64,000 nucleotides of DNA from MED-G105 sp039814575 (GCA_039814575.1 JBCCAY010000012.1:1-64000), one strand, 5' to 3'. Counted from the first letter of the stretch, positions 45,333 through 54,126 are shown. Made by a program: numbers and translations. The notes: generated from the sequence alone by a model not told the origin.

Positions 45333-45471
45333 ACGCTGTTGAAGGCTCAAACGAGCCGGGGTGGTCACAAAGCCGCCATCGACCTCCATTAGAATGTGCT
45401 GTCTGGTATAAAGCTATCTGGAGCTTGTTCAGACGGCGCCGCGCCGTCACCTCTGCGTTTAGCTTGGGGGG

Positions 45472-46875
45472 ATGAGCCCAGAAGGAGCGTCTTTGTTGCT
45501 GAAGCGTCTATTAAGAGTGTGCGCCGCATCGGCCAGGTTGAAATTTCTCGGCGCATTGTTTGCGGGCGTTGCCCTGACGCTGAGCGCCGCGGCCCCAGCG
45601 GCTGCGCAAACCCTCCTGCGTGACGCCGAAATGGAGGAATGGCTCGACGATTACTCCCGCCCGCTCCTCGAGGCGGCGGGCGTCGCGCCGGACAGCATTC
45701 GCATTCTCATCATTGGCGATCCGACGTTCAACGCATTCGCCGGCGGCCGCATCATGGGCTTTCATACGGGCCTTTTCACCCAATCGGCGACGCCCAATGA
45801 AATCGAAGCGGTCATCGCCCACGAGATCGGCCACATCGCCGGCGGTCATACGGCGCGGTCGGACGAAGTCTACGCCAATGCAAGCAGGCCAATGCTGCTC
45901 AGCCTAGCGCTCGCCGTCGGGGCGGCCGCCGCCGGCGCGCCGGAAGCCAGCATGGCGTTATTGGGCCTTGGCCAGAACATCGGCCTAGCTAACGTTTTGA
46001 AATACAGCCGCGGGCAAGAAGCCAGCGCCGACCAAGCCTCCCTCACCTATTTGGAACGCTCTGGCAAATCCGGCAAAGGCGCGATCGATGTCTGGGCGCG
46101 CATGCGCAATCAACAGATCATTCGCGGCTTCACCATCAACCCCTATCAACAATCGCACCCCCTCGCGATGGAGCGCCTAACAGCGTTGCAACAACGCGTT
46201 GAAGCCTCGCCCTATTACGACGTGGCGGACAGCGAGGAAGACATTCTTCGCCTAGAGATGATCAAAGCCAAGATTAACGGCTTTTTGTCAGAACCCGATG
46301 TCGCCTTACGGCAATATCCCGTGAGCGACGTATCCGCGCCGGCGCGTTACGCCCGCGCGGTCGCTTATTACCGCAATGCGGACATTGACAAGGGCCTCGC
46401 GGAAATCGATTCCCTCCTCGCCGAACAGCCGGAAAACGCGTATTTCCATGAGCTAAAAGGCCAAATGTTATTTGAGTTTGGCCGCATCAAAGACTCTATC
46501 GCTCCGCATGCAGAATCTGTCCGGCTTGACCCCGGCGAAGCGCTCTTACGGCTTAACCTCGGCCGCGCGCTTGTCGCCACGGAAGACGCCGAACAACTGC
46601 CGGACGCCGTGCGCGCGTTGAAAACCGCGGTTCTCATCGAGCAAGACAACGCCTATGCCTGGTTCGAGTTATCGCGGGCCTATGGTTTCCAAGGCAATTT
46701 GCCGATGGCGCATCTAGCGACGGCAGAGAGCAAATACCACGCCGGCGCCAAAGGCGAAGCGGCGGTCTTCGCCCAGCGCGCCATCAAAGATTTGTCAAAG
46801 GGCACACCGGAATATCGCCAGGCGGCCGACATTATCCAAGCGGCGCGGAACGCCGGCCCGCAAAGACGACGTTAA
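45472..46875 (+). CDS. Periplasmic M48 metalloprotease with TPR repeats (BepA/YfgC-like)
   Basis: The protein of up to 467 residues has a signal sequence (LGALFAGVALTLSAAAPAAAQ). The M48 zinc protease domain has the HExxH motif in AVIAHEIGHIAGGH and the third ligand Glu in GQEASADQ. A C-terminal tetratricopeptide region (about 285-450, AYYRNADIDKGLAEIDSLLAEQP and similar units) follows. BepA-like proteins help assemble or degrade outer-membrane proteins such as LptD. ATG at 45472 gives the longest protein, but AAGGAG at 45482-45487 sits 8 bases before an in-frame TTG at 45496, which would leave a normal signal peptide. That start deserves preference on ribosome-site grounds. Confidence 0.92.
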   Translation: MSPEGASLLLKRLLRVCAASARLKFLGALFAGVALTLSAAAPAAAQTLLRDAEMEEWLDDYSRPLLEAAGVAPDSIRILIIGDPTFNAFAGGRIMGFHTGLFTQSATPNEIEAVIAHEIGHIAGGHTARSDEVYANASRPMLLSLALAVGAAAAGAPEASMALLGLGQNIGLANVLKYSRGQEASADQASLTYLERSGKSGKGAIDVWARMRNQQIIRGFTINPYQQSHPLAMERLTALQQRVEASPYYDVADSEEDILRLEMIKAKINGFLSEPDVALRQYPVSDVSAPARYARAVAYYRNADIDKGLAEIDSLLAEQPENAYFHELKGQMLFEFGRIKDSIAPHAESVRLDPGEALLRLNLGRALVATEDAEQLPDAVRALKTAVLIEQDNAYAWFELSRAYGFQGNLPMAHLATAESKYHAGAKGEAAVFAQRAIKDLSKGTPEYRQAADIIQAARNAGPQRRR

Positions 46876-46943
46876 ACAAAGCCGGTTACAGCCCAAATAG
46901 CGCCGCAGCCAAATATCTGTTTTCGAATTAAGGAACTAACCGC

Positions 46944-47744
46944 ATGAATAAAATGATCCCGCTCGCCGCCCTCGGCGCCAGCGCGCTTATCGCCGGCCTC
47001 GCCTTTTCGGGCTTCTCCCGCAGCGGCGCCCAAGACGCGGGCGGCGGCTCCGACGTTTTCTCCGACGCGCAAACAGAAGAGATTGAGCGCCTCGTCGCGG
47101 ACTATATCAAGGACAACCCCAAAACGATCATCGACGCTCTCGTCGCCTTTGAAGAAGACGAGCGTCGCATGGCGGAAGCCCGACAGGATGCAGCGCTCGG
47201 CGCGGCGACGGATTACCTCGTTTCCAACCAAGGCGCTTATACGGCGGGCACCGACGTCGACAACGCGGAAATCGCTGTCGTTGAATTCTTTGATTACCAT
47301 TGCGGCTATTGCAAGCGCGCCAAAGGCCTCGTCATGGAACTGACGAATGGCGATCCGGCCGTAAAAGTCGTTTTTCGCGAACTGCCGATTTTGCGCAAAG
47401 AATCAGAAACCGCGGCGCGCTACGCCCTCGCGGCGCGCGAACAAGGCAAATATCTCGATTTGCATTTCGGCCTGCTCGACGCGTCAGGCACGCTCAGCGA
47501 AAGCCGCATCCTCAAAATCGCTGAGGACAAAGGCCTCGACATCGACGCGCTGAAAAAAGCCGCTGACGCGGCCGCGCTTGATGATCAATTGGCGGACAAT
47601 AACGAGGTGGCTCAAGACATCGGCGTCAATGGAACGCCCGGCTTCGTCATCGCACGCATTGACGGCGGCTACACAGAGGTCGTCGGCGGCTTTAACCCAG
47701 ACGGCGTGCGCAAAGCGATCGCCGCGGCAAAAAAGGCCAAGTAA
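46944..47744 (+). CDS. DsbA-family thiol oxidoreductase (exported)
   Basis: The 266-residue protein has a short N-terminal hydrophobic segment (LAALGASALIAGLAFSGFS) that is a signal peptide or anchor. A helical region (about 45-85) precedes a DsbA/Com1-type thioredoxin fold with VVEFFDYHCGYCKRAKG, the CGYC redox motif near residue 121, and the cis-Pro region NGTPGFVIA near 232. It would oxidise or isomerise disulfides in periplasmic proteins. It follows the M48 protease on the same strand by 68 bases, so both may form an envelope protein quality-control pair, and it converges on thiG. Confidence 0.93.
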   Translation: MNKMIPLAALGASALIAGLAFSGFSRSGAQDAGGGSDVFSDAQTEEIERLVADYIKDNPKTIIDALVAFEEDERRMAEARQDAALGAATDYLVSNQGAYTAGTDVDNAEIAVVEFFDYHCGYCKRAKGLVMELTNGDPAVKVVFRELPILRKESETAARYALAAREQGKYLDLHFGLLDASGTLSESRILKIAEDKGLDIDALKKAADAAALDDQLADNNEVAQDIGVNGTPGFVIARIDGGYTEVVGGFNPDGVRKAIAAAKKAK

Positions 47745-47800
47745 AGAAGGCCACGTAATAAGGCGGCAGCCGCTCATTGGCGCCGATTGGCGAAACGTTA

Positions 47801-48628
47801 TTAAATCAATCCGGCAAGCGGTGAGGACGGATCGGCATAGCGCTTCTTGCCCATGCGCCCCGCCAGATAGGCTTCACGTCCGGCGATGACGGCGTGCTTC
47901 ATCGCCGAGGCCATCAGCACGGGATCGCGCGCTTCGGCGATGGCGGTGTTCATCAAAACACCGTCGCAGCCAAGCTCCATCGCCACCGCCGCATCCGAGG
48001 CGGTGCCGACGCCGGCGTCGACGATCACCGGCACGCTCGATTGCTCGACGATCAAGCGAATGTTCACGGGGTTCTGAACGCCGAGCCCCGACCCAATCAA
48101 CGAGCCGAGCGGCATGATGGCGACGCAGCCGGCGTCCTCCAACCGGCGCGCATAAACGGGATCGTCGGAACAATAGACCATCACTTTAAAGCCTTCCGCG
48201 ACCAACAGCTCAGCGGCGCGGAGGGTTTCGGCCATGTCGGGATACAAAGTTTTTTGATCGGATAAGACTTCGAGCTTCACGAGATCCCATCCGCCGGCTT
48301 CGCGCGCCAAACGCAGGGTTCTGATTGAATCTTCCGCGGTGAAACAACCGGCGGTGTTCGGTAAATAGACGTATTTTTCCGGATCGAGATAATCGACCAA
48401 AAGCGGCTTATCGCGGTCGGTGAGGTTCACCCGGCGCACGGCGACCGTAACCATTTCCGCCCCCGCCGCTTCGGCTGCGGCGGCGTTTTCAGCGTAGGTT
48501 TCGTATTTGCCGGTGCCGATAATCAACCGCGAGGCGAAACGGCGGCCGGCGATGACGAGCGTGTTGCTTTCGGCTCTATTGGAATGATCCGGTGTCTGAT
48601 CGGCGGTGTTCATGGATTCAGCGCTCAT
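47801..48628 (-). CDS. thiG: Thiazole synthase
   Basis: The 275-residue TIM-barrel enzyme builds the thiamine thiazole phosphate from DXP, dehydroglycine and ThiS-thiocarboxylate. Recognisable strings are RLIIGTGKY, VTVAVRRVN, the LPNTAGCFTAEDSIRTLRLARE segment (shown here only as its key part LPNTAGC), the MPLGSLIGSG phosphate loop and VDAGVGTASDAAVAMELG, GCDGVLMNTAIA. The first roughly 25 residues are hydrophilic and variable; internal starts are possible. The thiS gene lies 3 bases upstream on the same strand. Confidence 0.97.
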   Translation of the reverse strand: MSAESMNTADQTPDHSNRAESNTLVIAGRRFASRLIIGTGKYETYAENAAAAEAAGAEMVTVAVRRVNLTDRDKPLLVDYLDPEKYVYLPNTAGCFTAEDSIRTLRLAREAGGWDLVKLEVLSDQKTLYPDMAETLRAAELLVAEGFKVMVYCSDDPVYARRLEDAGCVAIMPLGSLIGSGLGVQNPVNIRLIVEQSSVPVIVDAGVGTASDAAVAMELGCDGVLMNTAIAEARDPVLMASAMKHAVIAGREAYLAGRMGKKRYADPSSPLAGLI

Positions 48629-48631
48629 AGG

Positions 48632-48835
48632 TTAGCCCCCCCCAACGAATTGTACGATTTCGATGCGATCGCCGTCTGCAAGCGCCGTCGCGCCATAGGC
48701 TGATCGTGGGACGATGGACAAGTTTTGTTCTACCGCCACTTTGCGCGGATCGAGGCTCAGCGCGTCGGCGATGAGACCTTGGACCGTTAACGGCCTATCA
48801 AAAACGCGTTCCTCGCCATTTAGGGTTATTTTCAT
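48632..48835 (-). CDS. thiS: Thiamine sulfur-carrier protein ThiS
   Basis: The 67-residue beta-grasp protein has MKITLNGEERVF at the start and the C-terminal FVGGG needed for adenylation and thiocarboxylation. Length and the RVEQNLSIVPRS-like VAVEQNLSIVPRS segment match the family. It precedes thiG by 3 bases, and sulfur is passed between the two proteins directly. I found no thiamine-pyrophosphate riboswitch in the 156 bases upstream. Confidence 0.95.
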   Translation of the reverse strand: MKITLNGEERVFDRPLTVQGLIADALSLDPRKVAVEQNLSIVPRSAYGATALADGDRIEIVQFVGGG

Positions 48836-48991
48836 CTTCGTCCCAATTAGTGTAACACCCCGGTTTATCCCGCCGGCCGCTCGTCACTGGTTTGAACGCG
48901 ACAAAGGCTTTGGGCTGGTCGATCGGTTATTTGGGCCTTTGCGACGGTCTTGGCAAGCCGGGCCGTTCGGTGGGGCCCTATGTGACCCTAT

Positions 48992-49495
48992 GTGAGGAAA
49001 GGACACGCAATCATCGCTGATCTTCTCACCATATTCGTCCTGAACGGGCCGAACCTTAATCTATTGGGCAGCCGCGAGCCGGAGATCTATGGCTCCGACA
49101 CGCTGAGCGACATCGAAAAACGCTGTCGCGCCCATGTCGGCCAACCGAACGACCAACAGGGCGATAAGCCGGGCCTTGCAATCGAGTTTCGTCAGAGCAA
49201 TCACGAGGGCGTGCTTGTGGATTGGGTCCAGGAAGCCGGCGAAAAAGCCGACGGCTTGATCTTGAACGCCGCCGCTTACACCCATACCTCCATCGCTCTG
49301 TTGGATGCGCTAAAAGCGATAACGATTCCCGTGATTGAGCTGCATTTATCAAACCCAAGCGCACGCGAGCCGTTCCGCCATCATTCTTATGTGGGCATGG
49401 GCGCGGACGGCGTTGTTTGCGGTTTTGGGGCGGATGGGTATTTGATTGCGCTTGACGGCGTGCGCCGGCTCATTGAAAAGCGCGGAAAACAATAA
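48992..49495 (+). CDS. aroQ: 3-dehydroquinate dehydratase, type II
   Basis: The protein of about 155-167 residues catalyses the third shikimate-pathway step. The family hallmarks are FVLNGPNLNLLGSREPEIYG with the catalytic Tyr, EFRQSNHEG, ILNAAAYTHTS and ELHLSNPSAREPFRHHS with the catalytic His. The start is awkward: no ATG or TTG fits. The only standard in-frame start is the GTG at 48992, which has no ribosome site before it, whereas GGAAAGGA overlaps codons 2-4. The site would better serve a start near the ATC codons at 49010-49015. Next is accB, on the same strand after 16 bases, as in many alphaproteobacteria. Confidence 0.94.
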   Translation: MRKGHAIIADLLTIFVLNGPNLNLLGSREPEIYGSDTLSDIEKRCRAHVGQPNDQQGDKPGLAIEFRQSNHEGVLVDWVQEAGEKADGLILNAAAYTHTSIALLDALKAITIPVIELHLSNPSAREPFRHHSYVGMGADGVVCGFGADGYLIALDGVRRLIEKRGKQ

Positions 49496-49511
49496 ATCAA
49501 AAGGTTGCTTA

Positions 49512-49991
49512 ATGGCGAAATCCGATGACAGCGCCGACAGCTTTAACGTCGCCTGGATCCGTGAACTGGCGGACGTTTTAAACGAGACCGGTCTCACCGA
49601 GATTGAAATCGAGAAAAACGACATCCGGGTGATGGTCGCCAAGAACCCCGGCACAGTCGTCGCGACGGCCCCGCCGGCGGCTATGCCCGCGCCCGTAGCA
49701 GCGCCAACGGCCCCCGCCCCCACCTCAGCTGCTGAAGCCGCGCCCGCCGCCGCAGCGGCCGGCGCCGTACCCTCTCCGATGGTGGGCACGGTTTATCTCT
49801 CTCCCTCACCGGGCGCGAAGGCCTTCGCCAGCGTCGGCGATACGGTGAAAGAGGGACAAACCCTGATGATCATCGAAGCGATGAAAACCATGAACCCGGT
49901 TCCCGCCCCGAAAGCCGGCACCGTCAAAGAGATATTGGTCAGCGACGCCCAGCCGGTGGAATTCGGCGAAGCGCTGATCGTCATTGATTGA
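49512..49991 (+). CDS. accB: Biotin carboxyl carrier protein of acetyl-CoA carboxylase
   Basis: The 159-residue protein begins at the ATG at 49512, preceded by AAAAGG. An N-terminal helical part (SFNVAWIRELADVLNETGL) is followed by an Ala/Pro-rich hinge (about 55-85) and the C-terminal biotinyl domain. The lysine that receives biotin is in EAMKTMNPV, the variant of EAMKMMN common in alphaproteobacteria. It carries CO2 from AccC to the carboxyltransferase for fatty acid synthesis. accC follows after 49 bases. Confidence 0.97.
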   Translation: MAKSDDSADSFNVAWIRELADVLNETGLTEIEIEKNDIRVMVAKNPGTVVATAPPAAMPAPVAAPTAPAPTSAAEAAPAAAAAGAVPSPMVGTVYLSPSPGAKAFASVGDTVKEGQTLMIIEAMKTMNPVPAPKAGTVKEILVSDAQPVEFGEALIVID

Positions 49992-50040
49992 GCCCTATAC
50001 CTCTCAATCCCGCGCCCCTTAAGAACGGGAAGTCTTCTCC

Positions 50041-51387
50041 ATGTTTAAAAAAGTCCTGATCGCCAATCGCGGAGAAATCGCGCTCAGGATCCATCGCGCT
50101 TGTAAAGAACTCGGACTCTCCACCGTGGCCGTTCACTCAACGGCCGACGCCGACGCCTTGCATGTGCGCTTGGCCGACGAAAGCGTTTGCATCGGACCGC
50201 CGGCGCCCAAAGACAGCTATCTCAATATTCCGGCGATCATTTCCGCCGCGGAAATCACCGGCGCCGACGCGATCCACCCTGGCTACGGTTTTTTATCTGA
50301 AAACGCCCGCTTCGCGGAAATCGTTGAAGCGCACAACATCACATTCATTGGTCCGTCAGCGGACCATATTCGCGAGATGGGCGACAAGATCGCCGCCAAA
50401 GCCGCCATGAAGCGGGTCGGCATTCCACTCGTGCCAGGCAGCGACGGGCCGGTGAACACGGTGGCCGAAGCGGAGAAAGCCGCCGCCGACATTGGTTACC
50501 CGGTTCTGGTCAAAGCCGCTTCCGGCGGCGGCGGGCGCGGCATGAAGGTCGCCCAGACGGCTGACGATCTCGCCGAAGCCTTCAACACCGCGCGCGCCGA
50601 AGCGAGCGCCGCCTTTGGCGACGACGCGGTCTACCTAGAAAAATACCTTCAACGCCCGCGGCATATCGAAATTCAAATCCTCGCTGACTCCCACGGCAAT
50701 GTGGCGCAATTGGGCGAGCGGGACTGCTCGCTGCAGCGCCGCCACCAAAAGGTATTGGAAGAGGCGTTATCGCCGGCATTAACGCCCGAGGGCAGAGAGA
50801 AAATCGGTGAGATCGCTCGCAAAGCGATCGCCAAACTTGGTTATCTCGGCGCCGGCACTATTGAGTTTCTTTGGGAGAACGATGAATTCTTCTTTATCGA
50901 GATGAACACCCGCCTGCAGGTGGAGCATCCGATTACGGAGCAAGTGACGCGGATTGATATTGTTCGCGAGCAAATCCGCATTGCATCCGGCGAGAAAATG
51001 AGCTTCCGACAGGAAGACATCGTCTTTAAAGGCCACGCCATCGAATGCCGGGTGAACGCCGAGAACCCGGAGACGTTCCGACCGTCGCCTGGTCAGATTT
51101 CTTTCTTCCATCAACCCGGCGGACCTGGCGTGCGTTTCGACAGCGCAATTTACTCCGGGTATTCGATCCCTCCCTATTACGATTCAATGATCGGCAAGCT
51201 GATTGTCTTCGCTGATGATCGACCCACCTGCATCGCGAGACTGGCCCGCGCCTTAAAAGAAACGGCGATCGCCGGTGTTGAGACGACAATCCCCCTCTTT
51301 GCGCGATTGCTCGAAGAGCCCGAATTCCAAGCCGGCGATTATCACATCCATTGGTTGGAAGACTGGCTGGCGGAGAACGCGGGCTAA
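50041..51387 (+). CDS. accC: Biotin carboxylase subunit of acetyl-CoA carboxylase
   Basis: The 448-residue ATP-grasp enzyme carboxylates biotin on AccB. The family signatures are KVLIANRGEIALRIHRACKE, HPGYGFLSENARFAE, the Gly-rich ATP loop KAASGGGGRGMKV, the EKYLQRPRHIEIQ segment and FIEMNTRLQVEHPITE with metal-binding Glu and catalytic Arg. Length agrees with the family. The operon order aroQ-accB-accC is preserved, with aat next. A long inverted-repeat element lies between accC and aat. Confidence 0.98.
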   Translation: MFKKVLIANRGEIALRIHRACKELGLSTVAVHSTADADALHVRLADESVCIGPPAPKDSYLNIPAIISAAEITGADAIHPGYGFLSENARFAEIVEAHNITFIGPSADHIREMGDKIAAKAAMKRVGIPLVPGSDGPVNTVAEAEKAAADIGYPVLVKAASGGGGRGMKVAQTADDLAEAFNTARAEASAAFGDDAVYLEKYLQRPRHIEIQILADSHGNVAQLGERDCSLQRRHQKVLEEALSPALTPEGREKIGEIARKAIAKLGYLGAGTIEFLWENDEFFFIEMNTRLQVEHPITEQVTRIDIVREQIRIASGEKMSFRQEDIVFKGHAIECRVNAENPETFRPSPGQISFFHQPGGPGVRFDSAIYSGYSIPPYYDSMIGKLIVFADDRPTCIARLARALKETAIAGVETTIPLFARLLEEPEFQAGDYHIHWLEDWLAENAG

Positions 51388-51430
51388 GGCTGGCGCTCGA
51401 CAACACATCTTTCGTTTTTCTTTTCCTTCG

Positions 51431-51624
51431 CCATCCTTCGAGACGCGGAACTGCGTTCCGCTCCTCAGGACGAGGAGTATAGTCGGAACGTTGCTCCGCT
51501 CTTTAGGATGAGGAGTAAAGCGGGAACTTTGCTCCACTCCTCAGGATAAGGAGAAAGATTGCTTGAAACGGAGCCTCCCCCTCATCCTGAGGAGCGCTGC
51601 TACGCAGCGCGTCTCGAAGGATGG
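51431..51624. repeat. Intergenic palindromic repeat element, copy 1
   Basis: The ends are a perfect 17-base inverted repeat, CCATCCTTCGAGACGCG (51431-51447) and its complement (51608-51624). Just inside, GCGGAA / TTCCGC form a short hairpin, and several CTCCTCAGGA/CTCATCCTGAGGAG segments follow. The interior carries at least three such CTCCTCAGGATGAGG-type boxes. A second copy with the same ends occurs at 58027-58178. Such elements are dispersed in alphaproteobacterial genomes (REP-like, non-coding). Because the copy follows accC it may also act in transcript ending or stability. Confidence 0.85.
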
Positions 51625-51727
51625 CCACAAGCGACGTCGTTCATATCGCGGTCGAATAGAGTTATGAGCTGACATCGTGTAAGCGCACCCCCTACAAAAG
51701 CGCCTGAATCTCCCCAATATACCCCCC

Positions 51728-52414
51728 ATGCCGCGAGATTCATCAGATCGGCTCGACGTCAACGACCTTATCGCCGCCTATGCGATCGGGTATTTTCCCA
51801 TGGCCCGGGAACGCGACGCTGATGACGTCGTCTGGGTGCTGCCCGAACAGCGCGGCGTCCTCCCCCTGAACGAAGCCCGCGCGCCGAAGAAGCTTCTCAG
51901 GCAGCTGCGCAAAGCGCCTTTTGAGATCCGCCTGAACACGCAATTTCGCGCCGTCATGGAGGCGTGCGCGGCGCCCGCGCCCGGTCGGGAAGACACCTGG
52001 ATTAATGATCAGATTCTTGAAGCCTATTGCGAGCTGCACTTTATGGGGCTCGCCCATTCGGTGGAGTGCTGGCGCGACGGCGCGCTTGTCGGCGGCCTTT
52101 ATGGGCTTTCAATCGGCGGCGTTTTTTGCGGGGAAAGCATGTTCTCCCGCGCCGACAACGCCAGCAAAATTGCGTTCTTACATCTCATCGCGCGCTTAAA
52201 GCTCGGCGGGTACACCCTACTCGACACGCAATTCCACACCGATCATTTGGCGCAGTTCGGCGTTGTCGAATGGCCGGACGCCGATTACCGCACATTGCTC
52301 AAAGAGCTTATTCTTCAGCGGACCGACTTTTACCGCGCAGACTCGGTGTTCGACGGCGCTTCGGCGACGGACGTCGCTGAACGCGTCTCGCAATCGATCA
52401 CCCAGACGTCATAG
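51728..52414 (+). CDS. aat: Leucyl/phenylalanyl-tRNA--protein transferase
   Basis: The 228-residue enzyme adds Leu or Phe to proteins with N-terminal Lys or Arg, making them ClpS/ClpAP N-degron substrates. Family markers are DLIAAYAIGYFPMA, the LPEQRGVLPL segment, SVECWRDGALVGGLYGLSIG, FCGESMFSRADNASKIA and DTQFHTDHLAQFG. The start ATG has no clear ribosome site in front. Its 3' end overlaps the end of the convergent DUF2155 gene by 85 bases, an unusually deep tail-to-tail overlap. Confidence 0.96.
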   Translation: MPRDSSDRLDVNDLIAAYAIGYFPMARERDADDVVWVLPEQRGVLPLNEARAPKKLLRQLRKAPFEIRLNTQFRAVMEACAAPAPGREDTWINDQILEAYCELHFMGLAHSVECWRDGALVGGLYGLSIGGVFCGESMFSRADNASKIAFLHLIARLKLGGYTLLDTQFHTDHLAQFGVVEWPDADYRTLLKELILQRTDFYRADSVFDGASATDVAERVSQSITQTS

Positions 52415-53262
52415 ACCGGATGCTCCAACGGATTGAGCGCTGGGCTTGAAGCGAACATCCAACCGCTGAAGACCTTCTCGCCTTCAGGATCGCGATCATA
52501 AACCGCTGGTTCATCGAGGGCGTAGTCTGGCTCACCGAAACTATCGGGTCGCGCTTGCCCCGCCTCTTCAAGGGCTTCAGCGGCCGCCCGTTCGATCGCC
52601 GCTTGTTCGAACGCGTTCGGCGCATCGGCCGTTCGATCAACGGCGTAATCAGGCGCGCCGTCCGCATCGGATACTTCTCCAGACGCTTCCCCGGACGCGT
52701 CCCCAGACGCGTCCCCAGACGCTTCAATGTCGGCGTCATTTTCCTCGCGCGGCTGAACCGCGTTCGAGCGGTCAAAGACTTGTAGAAACGCACTGACTTC
52801 CGGGAAGTCTTCCGGCGGGCGCTTATCGCAATGGAAAACGCCGATATCGAGCGGTCCGAACGCTGACAGCGTGTTCATGGGGATTTGCAGATCCGTAAAC
52901 TTCGCCGTCACCTTGTTAAGGGCGCGAACCGTCACCGAGACCGGCGCGCGATCCGCCCGCGCTTCTAGGTCAGGGAACTGATCGTCGGCCGCACGCGAGA
53001 GGGCGTCGAGTTCGCTCGGGCCCGCCGCTTCGTCTTCGGCGAGATCGCCATCGCCAGCCGACGCAAGAAGCGGGTCGTCTATGACGCCCGCGCCGCCCTC
53101 AGCGCCAGCGTCCCCGCCATCCTCGTCAACCGATAGAAGGTCATCGAGCGCCGCCGCCGCGGCCGAACCTGGCGCTTCTTGCAGCGCCTCTTGAGCCATT
53201 GCAGAGCCAGCACTGGTGAAAAGCGCTAGCGCGCCGACAAAAAGTAAATGTTTGTTCGCCAT
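52330..53262 (-). CDS. Exported DUF2155 protein with an internal low-complexity insert
   Basis: The ATG at 53262 is chosen because it opens a good signal peptide (HLLFVGALALFTSAGSAMAQ); the frame extends upstream to 53319. The mature protein has an acidic Ala/Asp/Gly region, then the DUF2155 domain in two parts. PVSVTVRALNKVTAKFTDL and GVFHCDKRPPEDFPEVSAFLQ come first; FSGWMFASSPALNPLEHPVYDVWVIDCE closes it. Between them is a roughly 100-residue Asp/Ala/Glu-rich insert with four tandem copies of a Asp/Glu-Ala-Ser-Gly unit. DUF2155 proteins are conserved in alphaproteobacteria next to ndufa12 and aat, function unknown. The 3' end overlaps aat. Confidence 0.88.
   Translation of the reverse strand: MANKHLLFVGALALFTSAGSAMAQEALQEAPGSAAAAALDDLLSVDEDGGDAGAEGGAGVIDDPLLASAGDGDLAEDEAAGPSELDALSRAADDQFPDLEARADRAPVSVTVRALNKVTAKFTDLQIPMNTLSAFGPLDIGVFHCDKRPPEDFPEVSAFLQVFDRSNAVQPREENDADIEASGDASGDASGEASGEVSDADGAPDYAVDRTADAPNAFEQAAIERAAAEALEEAGQARPDSFGEPDYALDEPAVYDRDPEGEKVFSGWMFASSPALNPLEHPVYDVWVIDCETRSATSVAEAPSNTESAR
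52680..52727 (-). repeat. 12-bp minisatellite inside the DUF2155 gene
   Basis: Four adjacent 12-base units (CAGACGCGTCCC and near variants) encode the repeated Asp/Glu-Ala-Ser-Gly tetrapeptide. Length can vary by four residues without a frameshift. Confidence 0.85.
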
Positions 53263-53481
53263 GACGCGAAAGATCCCCGAAATCTGCAAAACTTTCGTAA
53301 CCCCGCTTCGTAACCCCACCGGGAGTCTGACACGACGCGGGGCTCAGGTCCAAATTAAAGCGCGGCTAGGCTGGCGTTTTGGAAAAGCTTCAGTGAGACG
53401 AAATAGCGGCAATTTGTAGGAATTCGACGAACTACCAGCTTACGCGTCTCAGTTTACGCGTCTTCTTCTAAGCGTCTCGGT

Positions 53482-53880
53482 CTACGCGTCTTCTGGCGAC
53501 CAAGCGTCATAGCTTTCGCGCACAGCCGGGCCGTCTTCATGGGCCAGCGAGCCTTTCGGGTGATAGGCCAAGGGCGTGCCGGTCATATTCGGCAGATGGT
53601 CCTTCTCCCAAGCCTGGCGCAGGAGCGGTTCTTCGCTCGGCGGCGTATCGAACGTGTGGTGCAACCAACCATGCCAATCGGCGGGCACGCGCGAGGCTTC
53701 CGCGAGGCCGTGATACACCACCCAGCGGCGCGTGCGCCCGTCTGAGGCGCTCGGATCCGGCTCTTCGAAATAGCGATTGCCCTGCTCGTCTTGGCCGACT
53801 TCCTTGGCGCTGCGCCGCCAAAGCGTGAAAGACGTGCCGAGCGTGGAACCGTTCCACCAGGTAAAGAGCTGTTTCAACAT
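53482..53880 (-). CDS. NADH:ubiquinone oxidoreductase accessory subunit NDUFA12
   Basis: The 132-residue protein matches the B17.2/NDUFA12 family: TWWNGSTLGTSFTLWRR, VGQDEQGNRYFEE, RRWVVYHGLAEASRVPADWHGWLHH (key residues YHG and WHGWLH) and the YHPKGS tail. Only mitochondria and alphaproteobacteria have it, as an accessory part of respiratory complex I; the core nuo genes are not in the window. The gene is on the same strand as the DUF2155 gene that follows. Its last codons overlap a run of imperfect direct repeats (53440-53495, ACGCGTCT-like). Confidence 0.95.
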   Translation of the reverse strand: MLKQLFTWWNGSTLGTSFTLWRRSAKEVGQDEQGNRYFEEPDPSASDGRTRRWVVYHGLAEASRVPADWHGWLHHTFDTPPSEEPLLRQAWEKDHLPNMTGTPLAYHPKGSLAHEDGPAVRESYDAWSPEDA

Positions 53881-54126
53881 AGGATTTTACAGATTTTTGC
53901 TTTTCGAACCGAATCGCTAAGGGGTGATTCGGCCGGAATATGCCGACCATCGGCCCCAAGGTCCAGGCCCCGTTTTCGCCGCCCCGTTATTGTCGCACGT
54001 CGCTTTCAATAATGGCGCTCGCCCCTTAACGCCGCCTTAGCTGCGCCCCCCGTGGTCATTACCCGCCGGAACGCTTAGATAAGACAAAAGCCCGACGCGA
54101 TTTCGCCAAGACGTAATTGAGCCGCC

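Noticed and set aside
53881..54126. Possible cobalamin riboswitch before nrdJ
   Set aside because: No B12-box-like sequence or multi-helix leader is visible; B12 control of this gene is not supported by the sequence.
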